Source of the DNA: Adenophora triphylla var. japonica
Lineage: Eukaryota; Streptophyta; Magnoliopsida; Asterales; Campanulaceae
Length of the DNA: 64,000 nt
NCBI GenBank assembly: GCA_022495995.1
Contig: JAFEMH010002341.1
Coordinates: 186,001 to 250,000, forward strand
Direction of reading: 5' to 3'
Shown here: positions 9,964 to 21,352 of the stretch, in pieces
Position numbering within the stretch: the first letter of the stretch is position 1
Layout: each line of letters opens with the position of its first letter
Notes under the pieces: generated by a model
What the model was told of the DNA's origin: nothing
Database searches by the model: none
Seen by the model: the letters and a program-made list of their open reading frames with translations, nothing else
Translations under genes and position numbers: made by a program

Positions 9964-11368
9964 AAAAGTTAACTTGAATCTAACTCCATTAGTTAGTTGG
10001 ATAGTGAATAAACCCACCTAAGTAACAGATGCGAGTTGCACGTGTCATCTTATCCCCATTTGACCACTTCTCCAACCTTCAAAATTATTATCCAACAAAA
10101 CACCCCCCACCCACCCACCCCCCTAGCCATGAAATCCACCTTCATCAATCATCACCACCCTCAAAATCCCACCTTATCAAAATCAAAATAACCCATTAAG
10201 AATTAGCAATTGGACATGAGAAAAAAAATTGCATTCCATAAGGCAACATACAACATATAAACAAACCCAAATTCACGTTTTCAAAAAAAAAAAAAAAAAA
10301 AATCAAGGACACATTTAGAACGAATTAAAGAATAACGAAATAAAATGAGGAAAAAAATCAGTCTTCCACTTTTCCTTGACAGAGACACCCACCAGACCAC
10401 TCCCTCCCTCCATCAAAATCGAATTTCGTCCACCCAAAATCAAATCCCTCGTTCCTTCTCATACCCTAACCCCCAATTGACTATTTTTATTGATGTTGTT
10501 TAGATTTAATTCAAGGTTGTGCTCGATTGGAATTTCACGAATGGTGGGCTTGGGGGAGAGGTCCATGGCCGATTTGAAGAATGAAATTGTTAAAGAGAGA
10601 GGTGGGTCGTCTGAGGTAGGATGATGCGGTGGAAAACAAGGCTTTCGAGTTTTTGGAAACTTTTGATCGTACGTGCGCACAAAAACGAGCATAACTTTTG
10701 ATTTTGGATTAATCACGGGACGCAACATATCAAATCGAAACTCTTTTCGAGCCGGATAAAATTCATGTGGCATAGCCCCGTGACACAAGCGTTTTAAGTC
10801 ATAAAGCCCGAATCTTGTCAATCATACGGGCTTCTAAACTTTTATCAGTTTTTGGGTTATTTTCATAATTTTTACTTAATTAGGGTTATTTTCGTTTTAT
10901 GGTTACAAGACATATAAACACTATATTTTTAGGGTTTTGAAGGCAGTTTTTGTCGTTTGATATTGAATTTTATTTCCAATTTTTGGTGCTTTTCAGAATC
11001 AACGAATGTTGAATATCAATTACTGGTAATCATGAGGGATTCTACAGTAATCGACTTTATCCTTAAGTCTTTCGCTACGTAATAGGAGGACGAATTGGCG
11101 GAGAGAAAGGGAGATGGAGGGTTTCTAACTTTTTGGGTGATTGTTCAAGGAGAAAGAGGGTAGAGATGGAAGGGGAGGGTAGAATGGTCATTTTTTATCT
11201 TATAGTGGACTGGAGAGCACATTCATCCTTTACTATCTCAAATTCCTTTTCTTAGATTTGGTTTAACTCTCTTGACAAATATGTTAATTTCCTAATGATA
11301 TTAGTAACGTGATAGAAATTTGTTAAATATTTGACGATTATATTAATGGAATGAGAACATTTCGAAAA
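9964..11368. other. interior (cargo) of the long-TIR element
   Basis: This contains C-rich 10099-10130, an A-run (10283-10302) and, at about 10640-10900, a stretch whose minus strand has a 120-residue frame (10459-10821) of no family I recognise. The sequence near 10670-10800 resembles untranslated retrotransposon DNA more than a gene. It could be a captured host or transposon fragment. I cannot support a coding call. Confidence 0.4.
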
Positions 11369-11463
11369 TTATATATTTAAGTGAGAACATTGCAAAAGAA
11401 AATAGATCAGTGAGCACATTTGTAAACCACACAGAGTTAAGTGAGCAAAGTAGTAGGTTGACC
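11369..11463 (-). repeat. right terminal inverted repeat of the long-TIR element
   Basis: Read on the minus strand it starts GGTCAACCTACTACTTTG and follows the left arm through TTGCAATGTTCTCACTTAA, with about 80% identity by eye. Confidence 0.65.
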
Positions 11464-11880
11464 TTAAATCATAATATCCCATGGAGAAAATTATCATCAT
11501 GAAGTTAATTTCAGCAATTAGAGTAAATTGCACATCGTATCTTATGATGTACTGTACATAATACAGTAACAAGATTATGTAAATTCAAGATTGTCCACTA
11601 ATTAAGGTTTACTTCCTTAAACCCTCTCAGCTCAAACCAAAATTTATAAAAACCCACATAATTTATTAAGTCCCGCATACACCCGAGGTTTAAAGCCAAA
11701 TTATAAATCCAACACCCCCTTTGACTCGTTCTTATACCTTATATATATAAGCGTAATGATTAATATTTTTATTTTATTTTATTAAAAAATATATTTTTTT
11801 TTATAAACCCAACACTCATTTGTTCCTCTCTTATACCTTAGGTATAAGAGCGTACTAGTTAAAAAAAAATATTTTTTATT
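11464..11880. other. AT-rich spacer with a ~100-bp imperfect tandem duplication
   Basis: From about 11708 and again from about 11810 the same order occurs: AACAC(C/T)C, TTTGACTCGTTC or TTTGTTCCTCTC, CTTATACCTTA, then T/A-runs. The second copy has the palindrome CTTATACCTTAGGTATAAG. No gene is seen. Confidence 0.55.
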
Positions 11881-12843
11881 TTAAAAAAATTCAGCATGTT
11901 ATTTCAAGGAACATAGACCAAATTCAATATTTAAGTTTTAATGGGTTCGGTGGTTAAGTTATGAAATTAGAATGCCGAGTAGAACCAATTCCATTTAATA
12001 GGATTGACCTTACTTCTAGGTATTTATCAAATAGTTCAAATAATCAATTAAAGAAAAGATCGTGTAAAAGCATATAAAAACAGATTAGTTTTATTAGTTA
12101 GGTTGAGATGTCGGGTTATTGTAATTCGAGACCATCTTCATGTATTGGATAGGCTTTAGGCTAACCATTTTTATAGAATTACAGTACTCTAAAAGTCAAT
12201 AGAGAGGTTGAGAAGAAAACTACAAAAAGTATAGGAGTTTACCTAATAATTTCTTGAGGTTCCAAGTGATAGCCTTAAGTACAAAGGCTTGAGATCCAAT
12301 TTTCAATCAAATTGTTGACGAATTTGAGGGAGTTTTGTGTGTTCATTTTAGGAGAGAACGCAACATAACATGTGTGTCGAAAGCCCATTGTCGAAGGTCC
12401 CAAATACGAAGGAGGACATCTTGTATTTATAGGTGTGAATTACTTGATCATCAAGTTTGGAGTCCCAAGTATGGAATGAATCAATCCCAATCACATTAAT
12501 GTGAGAGATTTGGGTCTAGAAGATTATAGAAAGTTCACAATTCAATAAAATCTCGAATTGTAGGAGTTATTGACAAGAAATAGATCGAAGCGGCGAAGGA
12601 AAGTAAATCAAAGTCGAAACATGAGGATTGTCTCGCACGAGACACTTTTTCTCATGCGAGACAAGCATCACAAATTTCCCGTTTTGCCCTCTCTAGTTAG
12701 TTTGTTAGTCAGTTAAGTCCAAACTAACGAATTTAGTCAGAAACCTAACAAAACTTGATGAAATCAAGGAATCTTCATCAAAACACGAAAGGCGAGACCA
12801 AGAGTAGTGTAATCATGAAATATGAGTTCAGAATAGGGTGTCT
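11881..12843 (-). repeat. probable 3' LTR of the gag-only Ogre-like element
   Basis: It lies immediately downstream (minus strand) of the polypurine tract. It contains a minus-strand TATA box (CCTATAAATAC, about 12427-12437). Near 11939-11965 it has a GGGTTCGGTGGTTAAGTTA phrase resembling the complete Ogre-like LTR at 19300-19318. No second copy was recognised, so the outer limit is a guess. Confidence 0.45.
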
Positions 12844-13147
12844 ATAGAGCCCCTCAGCGTCATAACTTATAAAAGAAGTAATGTCGTTGATAGAAATAAA
12901 TCCATTCAAAACTTTGGGATGGTCGTGCCGAACGACTGCTTACGTATCCCGGATAGGAATCAGACCAAATGTAGTTTGACTTCAAAAGTACTCGAAAATG
13001 CTATTTCAGGTATTTTGAAAATCATTTAGAAAGCAAATTTTGTAGGTAAAGATAAATTCATATTACGGAATCAACACTTTGACCGAATTCTGAAGAAACC
13101 CTATTGTTGTCGATGCTCCAAATGAGGTCACATATTTTGCTGAAGTC
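12844..13147 (-). other. 3' untranslated region with shared Ogre-type box
   Basis: The stretch at about 12930-12975 (TTACGTATCCCGGATAGG, then GAATCAGACC) resembles 20356-20395 and, inverted, 55187-55230 and 55452-55497. It therefore looks like a conserved piece of the 3' region of this retrotransposon group. Confidence 0.5.
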
Positions 13148-13374
13148 GTTCAAGGACACAAAATTTGTGCTTTTGGCCGAAGACACAAACTTTATGTCTA
13201 TTGCCGAGGACACAGACTTTGAAGTTTGTTTCCGAGGACCTGGACTTTGTGTTTGTTGTCGAGGACACGGACTTTATAGTTGTTACTGAAGACACGGACT
13301 TTGAAGTTGTTGTTAAGGACACGGACTTGGAAGTTGTTTTTGAGGACACAGAATTTGTAGTTGTTGATGATGTC
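13148..13374 (+). repeat. 27-bp minisatellite, about 8 units
   Basis: Degenerate units of GAGGACACGGACTTTGAAGTTGTTGTC type, 27 bp each (one of 28). Because 27 is a multiple of three, the plus strand reads as a 9-residue repeat (EDTDFEVVV type) inside a 71-codon frame at 13165-13380. That frame starts and ends in unrelated sequence, so I treat it as a 3'-region tandem repeat, not a gene. Confidence 0.85.
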
Positions 13375-15379
13375 GGTTGAGGTAGAGGTACTGTCGACTC
13401 TAGTGATGCAGGGACTTAGATTTGGGTCTTGGACGGACTCGAGCATTTCTCGCCTTTTGTACCTTTTAGCACATAAAATCTCAAAATAGACTTTCCAAAT
13501 TTTAGCTTTAACTTTATCTCGTGTGGTGGTGCCCAAGTCTGTTTGTGAAATGGCCTTTTCGGTCGAATTTGATCATAGATTTGTATGTAATTGTGTATGA
13601 GGATATGTGTATGTATGTTAGGGTATATGTATGAGTGTATATATGAGATGTATGAGATAGATTTTTGTAGGTTGGAGACTGGCTTGAACAAGTAGGGACC
13701 AAATCAGGTTTTCCGCATGACTGCTGAAGTTTCTGTGGTGATTGTCTCCTACGTGACAACTTGTGCCATTTCTTTGTAGTTTCTTGACAGGTTTCCTTGT
13801 GTAATCATATCTGGTAAATCTGTACGTTGCTCAATCTGAAGCATGTATTATCCAAGGCTATATTCTGCATGAAGCCCCAATGATATGGCATGTAGTAGAT
13901 GACTTTGTGAACATGCTCGTGAGGCTGTTTGATTGGAAGAAGATGAAATGATGCTCCCCCTTTGTCTTTGATTTTTTTGATGCACCTTTTTTTTCCTACA
14001 ACGCTCTTTCAGGTTTTCAATATAGCACATCTCTTTTGCGCCTTTTAAATTTTTTGAGAGAGTATGTTAGCTTGAACAGGACTGAGAAAGAAGAATTTTG
14101 TCTCTCCCTGGGGAGTGATGAATGATATTCCAATTTTGTTGAGGAGAGAGAAAAAAGATATGGAATTTTTTGAGAGAAGGATTTTATGAGAGATCGACTA
14201 GATTTTGATGAAGGTGATCCAAGCATCGACTCTCTTGAAGTTGACATTTCGTAGTGACTCTTTTTCCATAAGAAACTAAGAGGCGGAGAGGATAGCCCCT
14301 AGTGTAGATTTGTTCGCTTTGAAGAGTTTATGTTGCTCGAGAGGAGACTGATTGGGAAAGAAAACGATCGAACGCACCAGTTTTGAAGCTTGGATTTTAA
14401 GATAATGTATTGAGAGTGGAAAAGAGGAATCCCCTAGATTCAACAAAGAACACTACATGGTTCAAGGATCTAGAAAAGTTGTTCTACCTATCATGTATAT
14501 TTTATTTTTTGGTACCTTGAATGTTTGTTTGATTGTTTTTGCAATTGAATCATTTAGAAATGTCTTGACGAGTTTTAAGAGGAAAGTGATCCATTAGTAC
14601 GATCTAAAGCTAAACATTTATCTTCATTGATAATGTTGATGGAGGTGAATTGGTTCATGTATTGCCATTGAACGTTATTGTATTAGGAGATGATGTTGAG
14701 GAATCCTCCTTTGCTTGTATTGTTGTTAAACTTTATTGTAAAAGGAGATGATGTTAAGGAATCCCCCTAGCCTTCCCTGTAACTTGTTGAGGAGTTCCGA
14801 CCTAGCGAGACTTTTTTTTATTTTTTTACTCTCAAAACTTAAGTTGAGTAGCCCCACTTCTTCTTGGGATGAGTGTCGACAGAAGTGCATTTGGCTTTTG
14901 TCCTTTGTTCATACTTTGACTTTCAGCAGGAGTGATGATGTGTGATGATATTTACCCCTAGGACTTTTAATGGGATTTCATTCTAAAACTCGTTTACACA
15001 TAACTATCATTATTTGCAAAGTTTTAAATTTATGATGATTATTGTTTGCGGGTCCATTATTCCTTAACGATTTTATCATTAGCTTATCATTTTTGGGATT
15101 GCATAAAGTTAATGATATTCATGAGGTAGAAAACTTTTAGAAAAGTGTATTAGAATAAAGAACGACTTTATATTGATAAAATAACTTAAAATAGACTCAA
15201 TAGTTTACTTGACACAAACTAGACAGGAGGGGGTGAACTAGAATGACAGAAAGATTCTTCGAGTTCATACTAGTAAAGTAATACTAATCTTTAAAAAAAA
15301 AAAAAGATAAGTGAGAGGATAGTTATATCCCTAATGTGTTAGTGTAGATCTTGAATTCTTCTTGAGGCTTTATCTTCTT
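13375..15379. other. degenerate interior, no gene recognised
   Basis: Only short unconvincing frames occur. A ~51-bp direct repeat (AGGAGATGATGTTGAGGAATCC-type) lies at about 14682-14716 and 14733-14767. This is presumably the decayed remainder of the gag-only element where pol would be expected. Confidence 0.45.
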
Positions 15380-16442
15380 CGAGACTGAGGTAGAGGGTTG
15401 ATTATGACATTAGGCAACCCTATTTCCTTCTTATCGATGAGGTCTTGGATGATATCCTTTAGATGGTGGCACGTGTTAGTGTCTTGGCCGGTGAACTTGT
15501 GATACTTGCAGTATAAGTGATAGGCATGATTAGGATCCATATCTTTTGGAGGACCACCATCCCTTGGCTTGATTTTTCCTTCTTCTACTAGGATGTCGAA
15601 GAGACCTTTTTGAGTAATCCCTTCGAGTTTGTCGTGGTGTCTCTCGTTCTTCTTTTTTTCAGGAGGAGGAGGAACAACAAATTATTTGCCAGTATTGGGA
15701 CAACTAAATGCAATAGCATTGACTGAGGCGTCCTTGCTTGTAATGATCTTGTTGAAGCGAAAACTGATTTCTTTATTTTTGTACATAGGGAAGTCATCTA
15801 TCCTTATTCCGTATTTTTGGAGCTCAACGAAGCTAGGAAAGTAAGCCGTGAGCTTCTCTTGGATTTCATCGCGTAGGCATAGAAAAATATGTGGATTTGT
15901 TCCTTGAGACTAGATTTTTCAACAATTTCGATAAGCTTGAACCTCCGTCTTTTAGTGAAGTCAGCAAAATATTCATTTGGATATTTCTTGGTTTCCTCAC
16001 GATCCCTCCTAGTGGGGCGATAGGTAGAGTTTTCTTCGAAGGAAGAAAGCTTTTTCTCAAGATAATTTACTGTCATAGGATCATCGATATTCTTGGTTTC
16101 ACCACTGCTTTCCTTCTTTGTTTTAGTAATCTTGGAGTCATGTTCCTCGTCATCGGAAGAGGAGGAGGAAGTGTCAGACTCATCACCCTTCTTGCTTTGC
16201 TTCTTAGTTTTCTTAGTGGAAGAATCCTCATTTTCGGATGTGGACGGGGATTCATCTTCTTTCTTCTTTTGCTTCTTAGTCTTCTTGACCTTCATCTCAT
16301 GGAGTTCTTTGAGTAGGGCGGCTATTTGAACATTTTGCTCCTCCATTTTATTACTTTGTTCCTCTAATCTGATGTAGACTTGAGCAAGCAGAGCCTTGTT
16401 TTCCTTGATATTAGTTTCGATGATGGGAGGAGAATTAGTCAT
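15380..16442 (-). pseudogene. gag: broken Ogre/Tat-type gag
   Basis: The first segment (16442-15804, 212 residues) has an N-terminal coiled-coil-like part (residues 1-55), a Lys/Glu/Ser low-complexity linker (55-120), and then a gag-like stretch including KYPNEYFADFTKRRRF near residue 155. After a stop or frameshift, minus-strand frames down to 15380 continue with a zinc-finger-like CKYHKFTGQDTNTCHHLKDI. This is the CxYHxxxGHxTxxC signature seen at the end of Ogre/Tat gag proteins, but with G-Q in place of G-H. At least two frame changes break it. Identification as gag is fairly safe; the lineage is inferred. Confidence 0.65.
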
Positions 16443-16590
16443 ATTGTCAAGCTAAATGCCTTGATGATGGACCTAGATGTGTATCAATCTTGTTCAAACA
16501 TGATCGAGTTCCAACCAATCAACTGAATGAGGGGTATGAAGGCTTTAAATGTTTGACCAAATGGCATAAGCACACAGAACTGACAGCTTG

Positions 16591-18359
16591 TTGTGAGAGC
16601 CCGCGCTCAAAATTCCCGACGTCGCGTAAGACGACGAGTTTCTCTCATGCTAATGTGCGTCGAATGCACTCGGTTCCCCATAATGGTTACCCTTGGAGTT
16701 TTGAAATAAGCAAGAGTCGCCACCTCATTTATGTATGTAGGAAAATGAAGAAAAACCATTTTGTTTTAGAGAAAGTGGGTGAGAAGGGAAGGTGTTAAGC
16801 ACTCCGCTCGCCCTTTCGATCTCTAGCATGCACGCTATCCTACATTGATTTTAGTTGCCTATTCTATGCTTTATTTTTTAAAAGTGGTGATTATGTACGA
16901 GGACGTTTTTCTAATCTAAGTATACTTTGTTTATTGAGACGAACGACAGTCGGTTTGGGTGGACCCCACTCAGTTTTGGAAAATGGTTTGAACATACAAA
17001 AAGAAGAAAATAATGTACCCGGGGGAGGGAAATAATTACATTGGGGTTTTTATACAAATTGGGAGACAAATCGCAAATTAATGAATAAAATTAAATAAGG
17101 AAAAAAAAGGACGGAGTTCTTGCTGTTTCCGGGACTAATGCCCCGCTCGGCCTGTATATCTCATACAAAAAGAGGTTAATCTGGAACAAAAAAGGGACTT
17201 TATTCTCAACACATAAAAAATGCCTCACGAATTTTTATGATGATTTTTAGACTCGTATTTCATGCAAAACAAGTCACCACAACATGAACTACAAATCTCT
17301 CAGATGACACAAAACAGGGCAGTTTACTCAAAGAGCATGCTTGCACAACACTTTATCATGGAAATTTCACAAAATACCCTGACTGACTTTTGAATTAAAT
17401 ATAATGAGAAAGAAGAAAACAAAAAATAAGGTCCTAAGTATGAGTTTTGAGGAGTAAAATGACCTCTGACATTTCAGGTTCAAAACAGGGAGTATGACAA
17501 ACTGGACACAAGGCCTTTAAAGAAAAAATGAAAAGAGGGTCTTCCATTGGTCCAAAAAATCTAAAAAAAGAATGCTTGGTTTCCTTTATGAGTTAGCTTC
17601 CATATAGAATTGAAATCATCCAAACAGGACCAGATTTGAGAGAGATAATGAAAAACCATGTCATGAGTGTCAGAACAGAGCATGTATGGACAACAGCAGA
17701 ACATGCTAGAAACCAACTCCAAAACATAAGCTAGACATGGATTTAAGACATGAAAATTGGCATAAATATATCCTAACATGTTATTAAGATGCTAGTACCT
17801 TTATTTACCACTAAACCCAAGCAAAACCATGGATGTAAGTGTGAGTCCCAAAAGTGGACAGGTTGTGTACTTTGAAGAACAAGACCGTTTTTCATGCATT
17901 TTACTTCAAAAAAACAAATCATAAAAACTCATACAAGCACACTAATATCATACATACATTCTGAATAAATAAAGAGACAAAAAGAAATCTCCCGTGCGAG
18001 AGAAATGAAGACAAACATGTAGATCCATGGCAAGAAACTTACATTAAGCACAAATATGGAGGTCTAGTCGTAAGTGACTAGATCTCAAACTTTTACATGC
18101 ATGTAATATTTACATTTTGAAGACTTTACAAGGAGTACAATATTACCTAGTTACAAGGAGGAAGTGATGTGCTTCCTTTACTTCCAAGGGAAAGCTTTGT
18201 TTTGGTTTGATCTTGAAGGAGTTTTGATTGAATGTTTGAAGGGAAGACTTGAATTTTGTGTCTTGTTTTTGCTAGTGTTTGGAGAGTGATTGAGTGCTGT
18301 TTTTTTAGGTGGTTTTGTGGTGGTTTAATGGTGGTGTAGGGGCTGATATTGAGAGAGTT

Positions 18360-18403
<44 letters not shown>

Positions 18404-18451
18404 TGTGTTTTTGGATTGTAATAGTAAAATTGGGGGGGGGGGTGCCAAAGT
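16591..18451 (-). other. possible 5' LTR/leader of an Ogre-like element, unresolved
   Basis: From about 16591 the plus strand reads TGTGAGAGCCCGCGCTC and then has AGAGTCGCCACCTCA at about 16709-16723. The complete Ogre-like LTR has TGTGAATACCCC and later GAGAGTCGCCACGCCA in the same order, so this looks like the LTR of a related family. I could not match it to 11881-12843, so pairing with the neighbouring gag is uncertain. Otherwise there is no gene. An (AG)n run lies at 18361-18398. Confidence 0.35.
18361..18398 (+). repeat. (AG)19 microsatellite
   Basis: Uninterrupted AG dinucleotide run, followed at 18432-18442 by an 11-bp G run. It is in no gene that I can support. Confidence 0.98.
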
Positions 18452-18757
18452 TGTTGGAAAATATAGTACTATAGAGCAAGAGGATAAATATATGGAGAAG
18501 AACTTTTTATTATGAAATCTAAATTCTTGACACACTTTGAGACTAAAATGACTTGCCTATTTATAGGCTTACAAGACTTGGAAATACAATGAACATAAAC
18601 TAGAAAATGAAAGGGCAATCAATACTCATCTTAACTAATCCTTATCTAAATTAGTGACTCTTGACTTTTTGTATTATGAACCATGCACCAAAATTAAATA
18701 CCATGAACCAAAAACTTCTCTATAATAATCTAGAGTAATCAAGATTAAACTTCAACA
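18452..18757 (-). repeat. 3' LTR of the interrupted Ty1/copia element (306 bp)
   Basis: Ends are TGTTG and CAACA. A minus-strand polypurine tract AAGATTAAGGGAGGA ends at 18758, directly before it. The minus-strand TATA CTATAAATAG lies near 18568-18577. The partner 5' LTR is missing because the element is truncated at about 37285. Confidence 0.85.
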
Positions 18758-19099
18758 TCCTCCCTTAATCTTGATTCTCGAATGTTGTCATGCCCATCAT
18801 CCGCTTGAGTTAAAAAAAAAACTTTGAATTTCAATGGCTTTGTCAAAATGTCCGCAACTTGATCTTCGGATTTGCAATACACCAATGAAATCTCATTCCT
18901 TGCAACTTGATCACGAAGAAAATGAAAACGAGTATCTATAAGCTTGCTCCTCCCATGCGTCACAGGATTCTTTGCCAAATCAATCGCAGAAATATTGTCC
19001 ACAAAAATCTTTATTGAACCATCAACTCGAACATGAATTTGTTTTAACAAACTCCTTAACCACTTTGCTTGACATGCACTTGTCGCCACTGCGACATAC
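18758..19099 (-). pseudogene. pol: copia RNase H C-terminal part (left fragment)
   Basis: The minus-strand frame contains ATSACQAKWLRSLL, IFVDNISAIDLAKN, HGRSKLIDTRFHFLRD and DQVADILTKPL. These are the closing motifs of Ty1/copia RNase H. The N-terminal half of the domain lies 16.4 kb away at 35521-35729. The break coincides exactly with the CATAC duplication of the Ogre-like insertion, and the two coding halves meet in frame when one CATAC is counted. The upstream codons of the 149-residue frame here are LTR sequence, not part of the protein. Confidence 0.93.
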
Positions 19100-20174
19100 T
19101 GTGAATACCCCGTCCCGATGCAACGCGCATTCGAAAGTTTGAAATAAATAATTATATAAAGTCGGATCGAAATGGGATATTCATTTAGTGACACTCGATT
19201 TAAACCATATTAAAAATATTAATTTAAATTTTGAGAGTCGCCACGCCACTTTGATATAGCCCAAAGCTTTGAAAAAAGGCTAAACAGTTAATTGGGTTCG
19301 GGGGTCAAGTTACAACAGAAGAAGAAACATTATCACTCCTATTGCCCGACGAATCGGTCTTTCTAGCATATGGGGTGTTGGTTGTGTGCGGTGTTTACAG
19401 GAATAGATAGAAGAAACGGGATCATGCATAAGGAGGAGGGGAGAGAAAGAATTAATTGATGATCACACCCTAGAACCTTTGAGTTAGGCCCTCGGAAGGT
19501 GCACTAATCAACGTTCATCCTTGGGGGATTGTTGATCATGGGACAATTATAACTAAGGTGGAAGGAAAGAAATAGTTCCTAGATCCATTGGGTTTCTTTG
19601 GACGAAACCTTAGATCATCCTCGGCTATAGCATAATTAAATATATTAAAACAACCCTAAATCTAGCATATATGGAATAAGCAAGAAATAAAGTAATTAAA
19701 TATACTAAGCATGCAAACAATAATTATAAAGGCAATAATAATAAAGAACAAGAATATTAAAAGAGAGTCTTACCAATTGTAGCAAGACTTTGGGGTCGAA
19801 TCTTGGCGATTCGAGAGGAAAAAGAAGAACTGAGGGTAAAGCAAGTGTAGTCTCGCTTCTCCCGGAGAAATTGTGTGTGAATATGGGGAGCCGGGCACCC
19901 CTATTTATAATACCTCGGTACACAGTTTGGGCTTCTAAAGGGTCGATCGGCGCTAGGGCTGAAGGGTCGATCGGCTCTAAATAAAAGGGTCGATCGGCTC
20001 TTCCACGGGCAAAGGGCCGATCGGCTCTTCCAACTGGCGTACTTTCCAAGCTGACAGTGACGGCGCAGTACGGACGAATTAAATGAGTTAGGGTTAGGGT
20101 TTTTTTAGGGTTTCTAATTAATATTAACCGGGCCAGGTATTTGGAATACCCTTTTTTCGGACCGGGTACTAACA
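19100..20174 (-). repeat. 3' LTR of the Ogre-like element
   Basis: It is about 98% identical by eye to 34440-35515. Ends are TGTTAG… and …TTCACA (minus reading). A minus-strand TATA box TTATAAATAG lies at 19901-19910. Four CCGATCGG-type palindromes lie upstream at 19943-20024. GAGAGTCGCCACGCC, a variant of the primer-site word, lies within the LTR. Confidence 0.97.
19901..20028 (-). promoter_or_regulatory. LTR promoter: TATA box plus four TCGATCGG/CCGATCGG palindromes
   Basis: Minus-strand TATA at 19901-19910. Palindromes are centred in GGG(T/C)CGATCGGC at 19943, 19967, 19990 and 20017 (steps 24, 23, 27 bp). The nearest is 33 bp from the TATA box. The second LTR repeats the arrangement at 35279-35368. 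The same module occurs before both antisense genes. Confidence 0.75.
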
Positions 20175-20188
20175 GTAGCCCCTCGGCG
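20175..20188 (-). other. polypurine tract of the Ogre-like element
   Basis: Minus-strand CGCCGAGGGGCTAC immediately before the 3' LTR start TGTTAG. This is the expected plus-strand primer for LTR retrotransposons. Confidence 0.88.
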
Positions 20189-21050
20189 ACGCTTCTTGTA
20201 AGACAAGTGGGGTCGACGATAGAAAAATAGGATCCGTCCTGAAAAAAGGGATTTCAGGAGGTAAGGAAAGTGATCTTGCGGATGCAAGGGATTGGACTCG
20301 AGCTGAGTCGCAAAAGGATGACCAGATAGGTCAAGTGGCTGGACCCACGTCGGGCTACCTACGTATCCCTAAAAAGGAATCAAGCCAAGTCGTAGTTCAA
20401 AAGAGTGGGCGTTTAGTACCCGAGAATGGCGGACGTGCAACGTCTCAAACCAAAGATGCGATTTGTGGCGAGGCTTTGAGGATCAAATCTAAGGGCGATT
20501 CGAATAATATTGAGAGATGTACGGAAAGGAGAATCAAGTATAGTCTTGCCTTCTCCGTGGGAAAATATGTTGTGTGTGTGGAAAGGAAACTCAAGTATAG
20601 TCTTGATTTTTCCCTTGAAAATCGTGTGTGATGGAACAAATCAAGTGTAGTCTTGATTTGTGAGATAATGTGTGGAAAGGAAATTCAAGTATAGTCTTGA
20701 TTTTTCCTTTGAAAATTGTTTGTGATGGAACAAATCAAGTGTAGTCTTGATTCGTGTCCCGAGAGAAAGTGTATGGGGCAATGTGGAAAAAACTGTGTGG
20801 GAATCAAAAACTAAGCATTTGACTTTTGCGGGAGTCATCCCGAAAAAATATTAATTTAAACAAAAAAGTTTGGAATTTATGAAATAAATAAAAAAGAGGA
20901 ATTATTTTAAAAAAAATGTTTTTGAAAACGGTTATGTTTTGAAAATGGGGGAATTTTTTGAAAATGGGAGAATTTATTTTGAAAAGGAGGAGTTCCTCGG
21001 GAAGGGGGGAGTAATAAATTAACCGGTCAAATTACTCTGACCGAGGAGGA
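20189..21050 (-). other. 3' untranslated region of the Ogre-like element
   Basis: It contains the CTACCTACGTATCCC box (about 20356-20370) shared with other Ogre-like ends, the repeat block at 20522-20770, and an A/G-rich stretch (20830-21020). No gene is seen; the 98-codon frame at 20335-20631 runs through the repeats and is not convincing. Confidence 0.7.
20522..20770 (+). repeat. tandem repeats, ~94-bp unit with internal stem-loops
   Basis: Units start at about 20580 and 20673 (GGAAAGGAAA.TCAAGTATAGTCTTGA…), with a partial, diverged unit at 20522. Each full unit has two short inverted repeats, TCAAG-TATAGT-CTTGA and ATCAAG-TGTAGT-CTTGAT. It sits just inside the 3' LTR, where Ogre-type elements are known to carry variable tandem arrays. 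Confidence 0.85.
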
Positions 21051-21074
21051 CACGCGTCAGGTGGAGAGGCTGAA

Positions 21075-21352
21075 GGGCCGATCGGCCCTATGCTCTGATT
21101 GGCTGGGGCCATTTGACGAGGATCGGGGTCGCCAGGGAGAGATCCTGGCCGTTCGATCAGGCGGAAGAAGCACAAAATGGGAGGGCCGATCGGCCCTTGA
21201 CTCCCATTGGCTAAAAAAAGCGGCCGATCGGCCTTAAGAGCCAGGTACCCTCCTTCTTCAACACACCTTCTTCTTCTCCGATTACTCTTCTCCTTCTTCT
21301 CTGTCGAATTGCCGGAAAATCTTTGATTTGTGCCGAGATTTCTGCTTTTGCC
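21075..21352 (+). promoter_or_regulatory. upstream region of the antisense plant-mobile-domain gene
   Basis: Palindromes GGGCCGATCGGCCC at 21075 and 21183 and GGCCGATCGGCC at 21222. Two ATTGGCT (CCAAT-type) words lie near 21097 and 21205, and a pyrimidine-rich leader precedes ATG 21353. I see no clear TATA box. The stretch CCGATCGGCCCTATGCT (21078) also occurs at 24116-24132 before the second antisense gene. Confidence 0.6.

Larger units (their letters stand above)
8742..11463. mobile_element. non-autonomous DNA transposon with long TIRs (Mutator-like?)
   Basis: The first ~85 bp (GGCCAAACTACTACTTT…) recur as an imperfect inverted repeat at 11369-11463, with matching blocks CTACTACTTT, CTCACTTAA, GCAATGTTCTCACTTA. 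Flanks of nine bases (TATATTATA left; TAAATCATA starting one base past the right end) match at 7 of 9, weakly suggesting a 9-bp duplication and therefore the Mutator group. No transposase is present. The interior holds a nested MITE, a C-rich/G-rich stretch and a possible captured fragment. Confidence 0.6.
11881..16590 (-). mobile_element. decayed gag-only Ogre/Tat-like gypsy element
   Basis: On the minus strand a broken gag (16442-15380) is followed by about 2 kb without recognisable domains. Then come a 27-bp tandem array (13148-13374), the short 3' box also seen in the other Ogre-like elements (about 12935-12975), a polypurine tract GCTGAGGGGCTC near 12848-12859, and a degenerate 3' LTR (about 11881-12843) starting TATAGACACCC, probably from TGTAGACACCC. 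No protease, RT or integrase motifs were found. The limits are approximate. Confidence 0.55.

Noticed and set aside
13165..13380. 71-codon plus-strand frame with 9-residue repeats (EDTDFEVVV type)
   Set aside because: Produced by a 27-bp minisatellite. No extended frame on either side and the position fits a 3'-region array of a retrotransposon.
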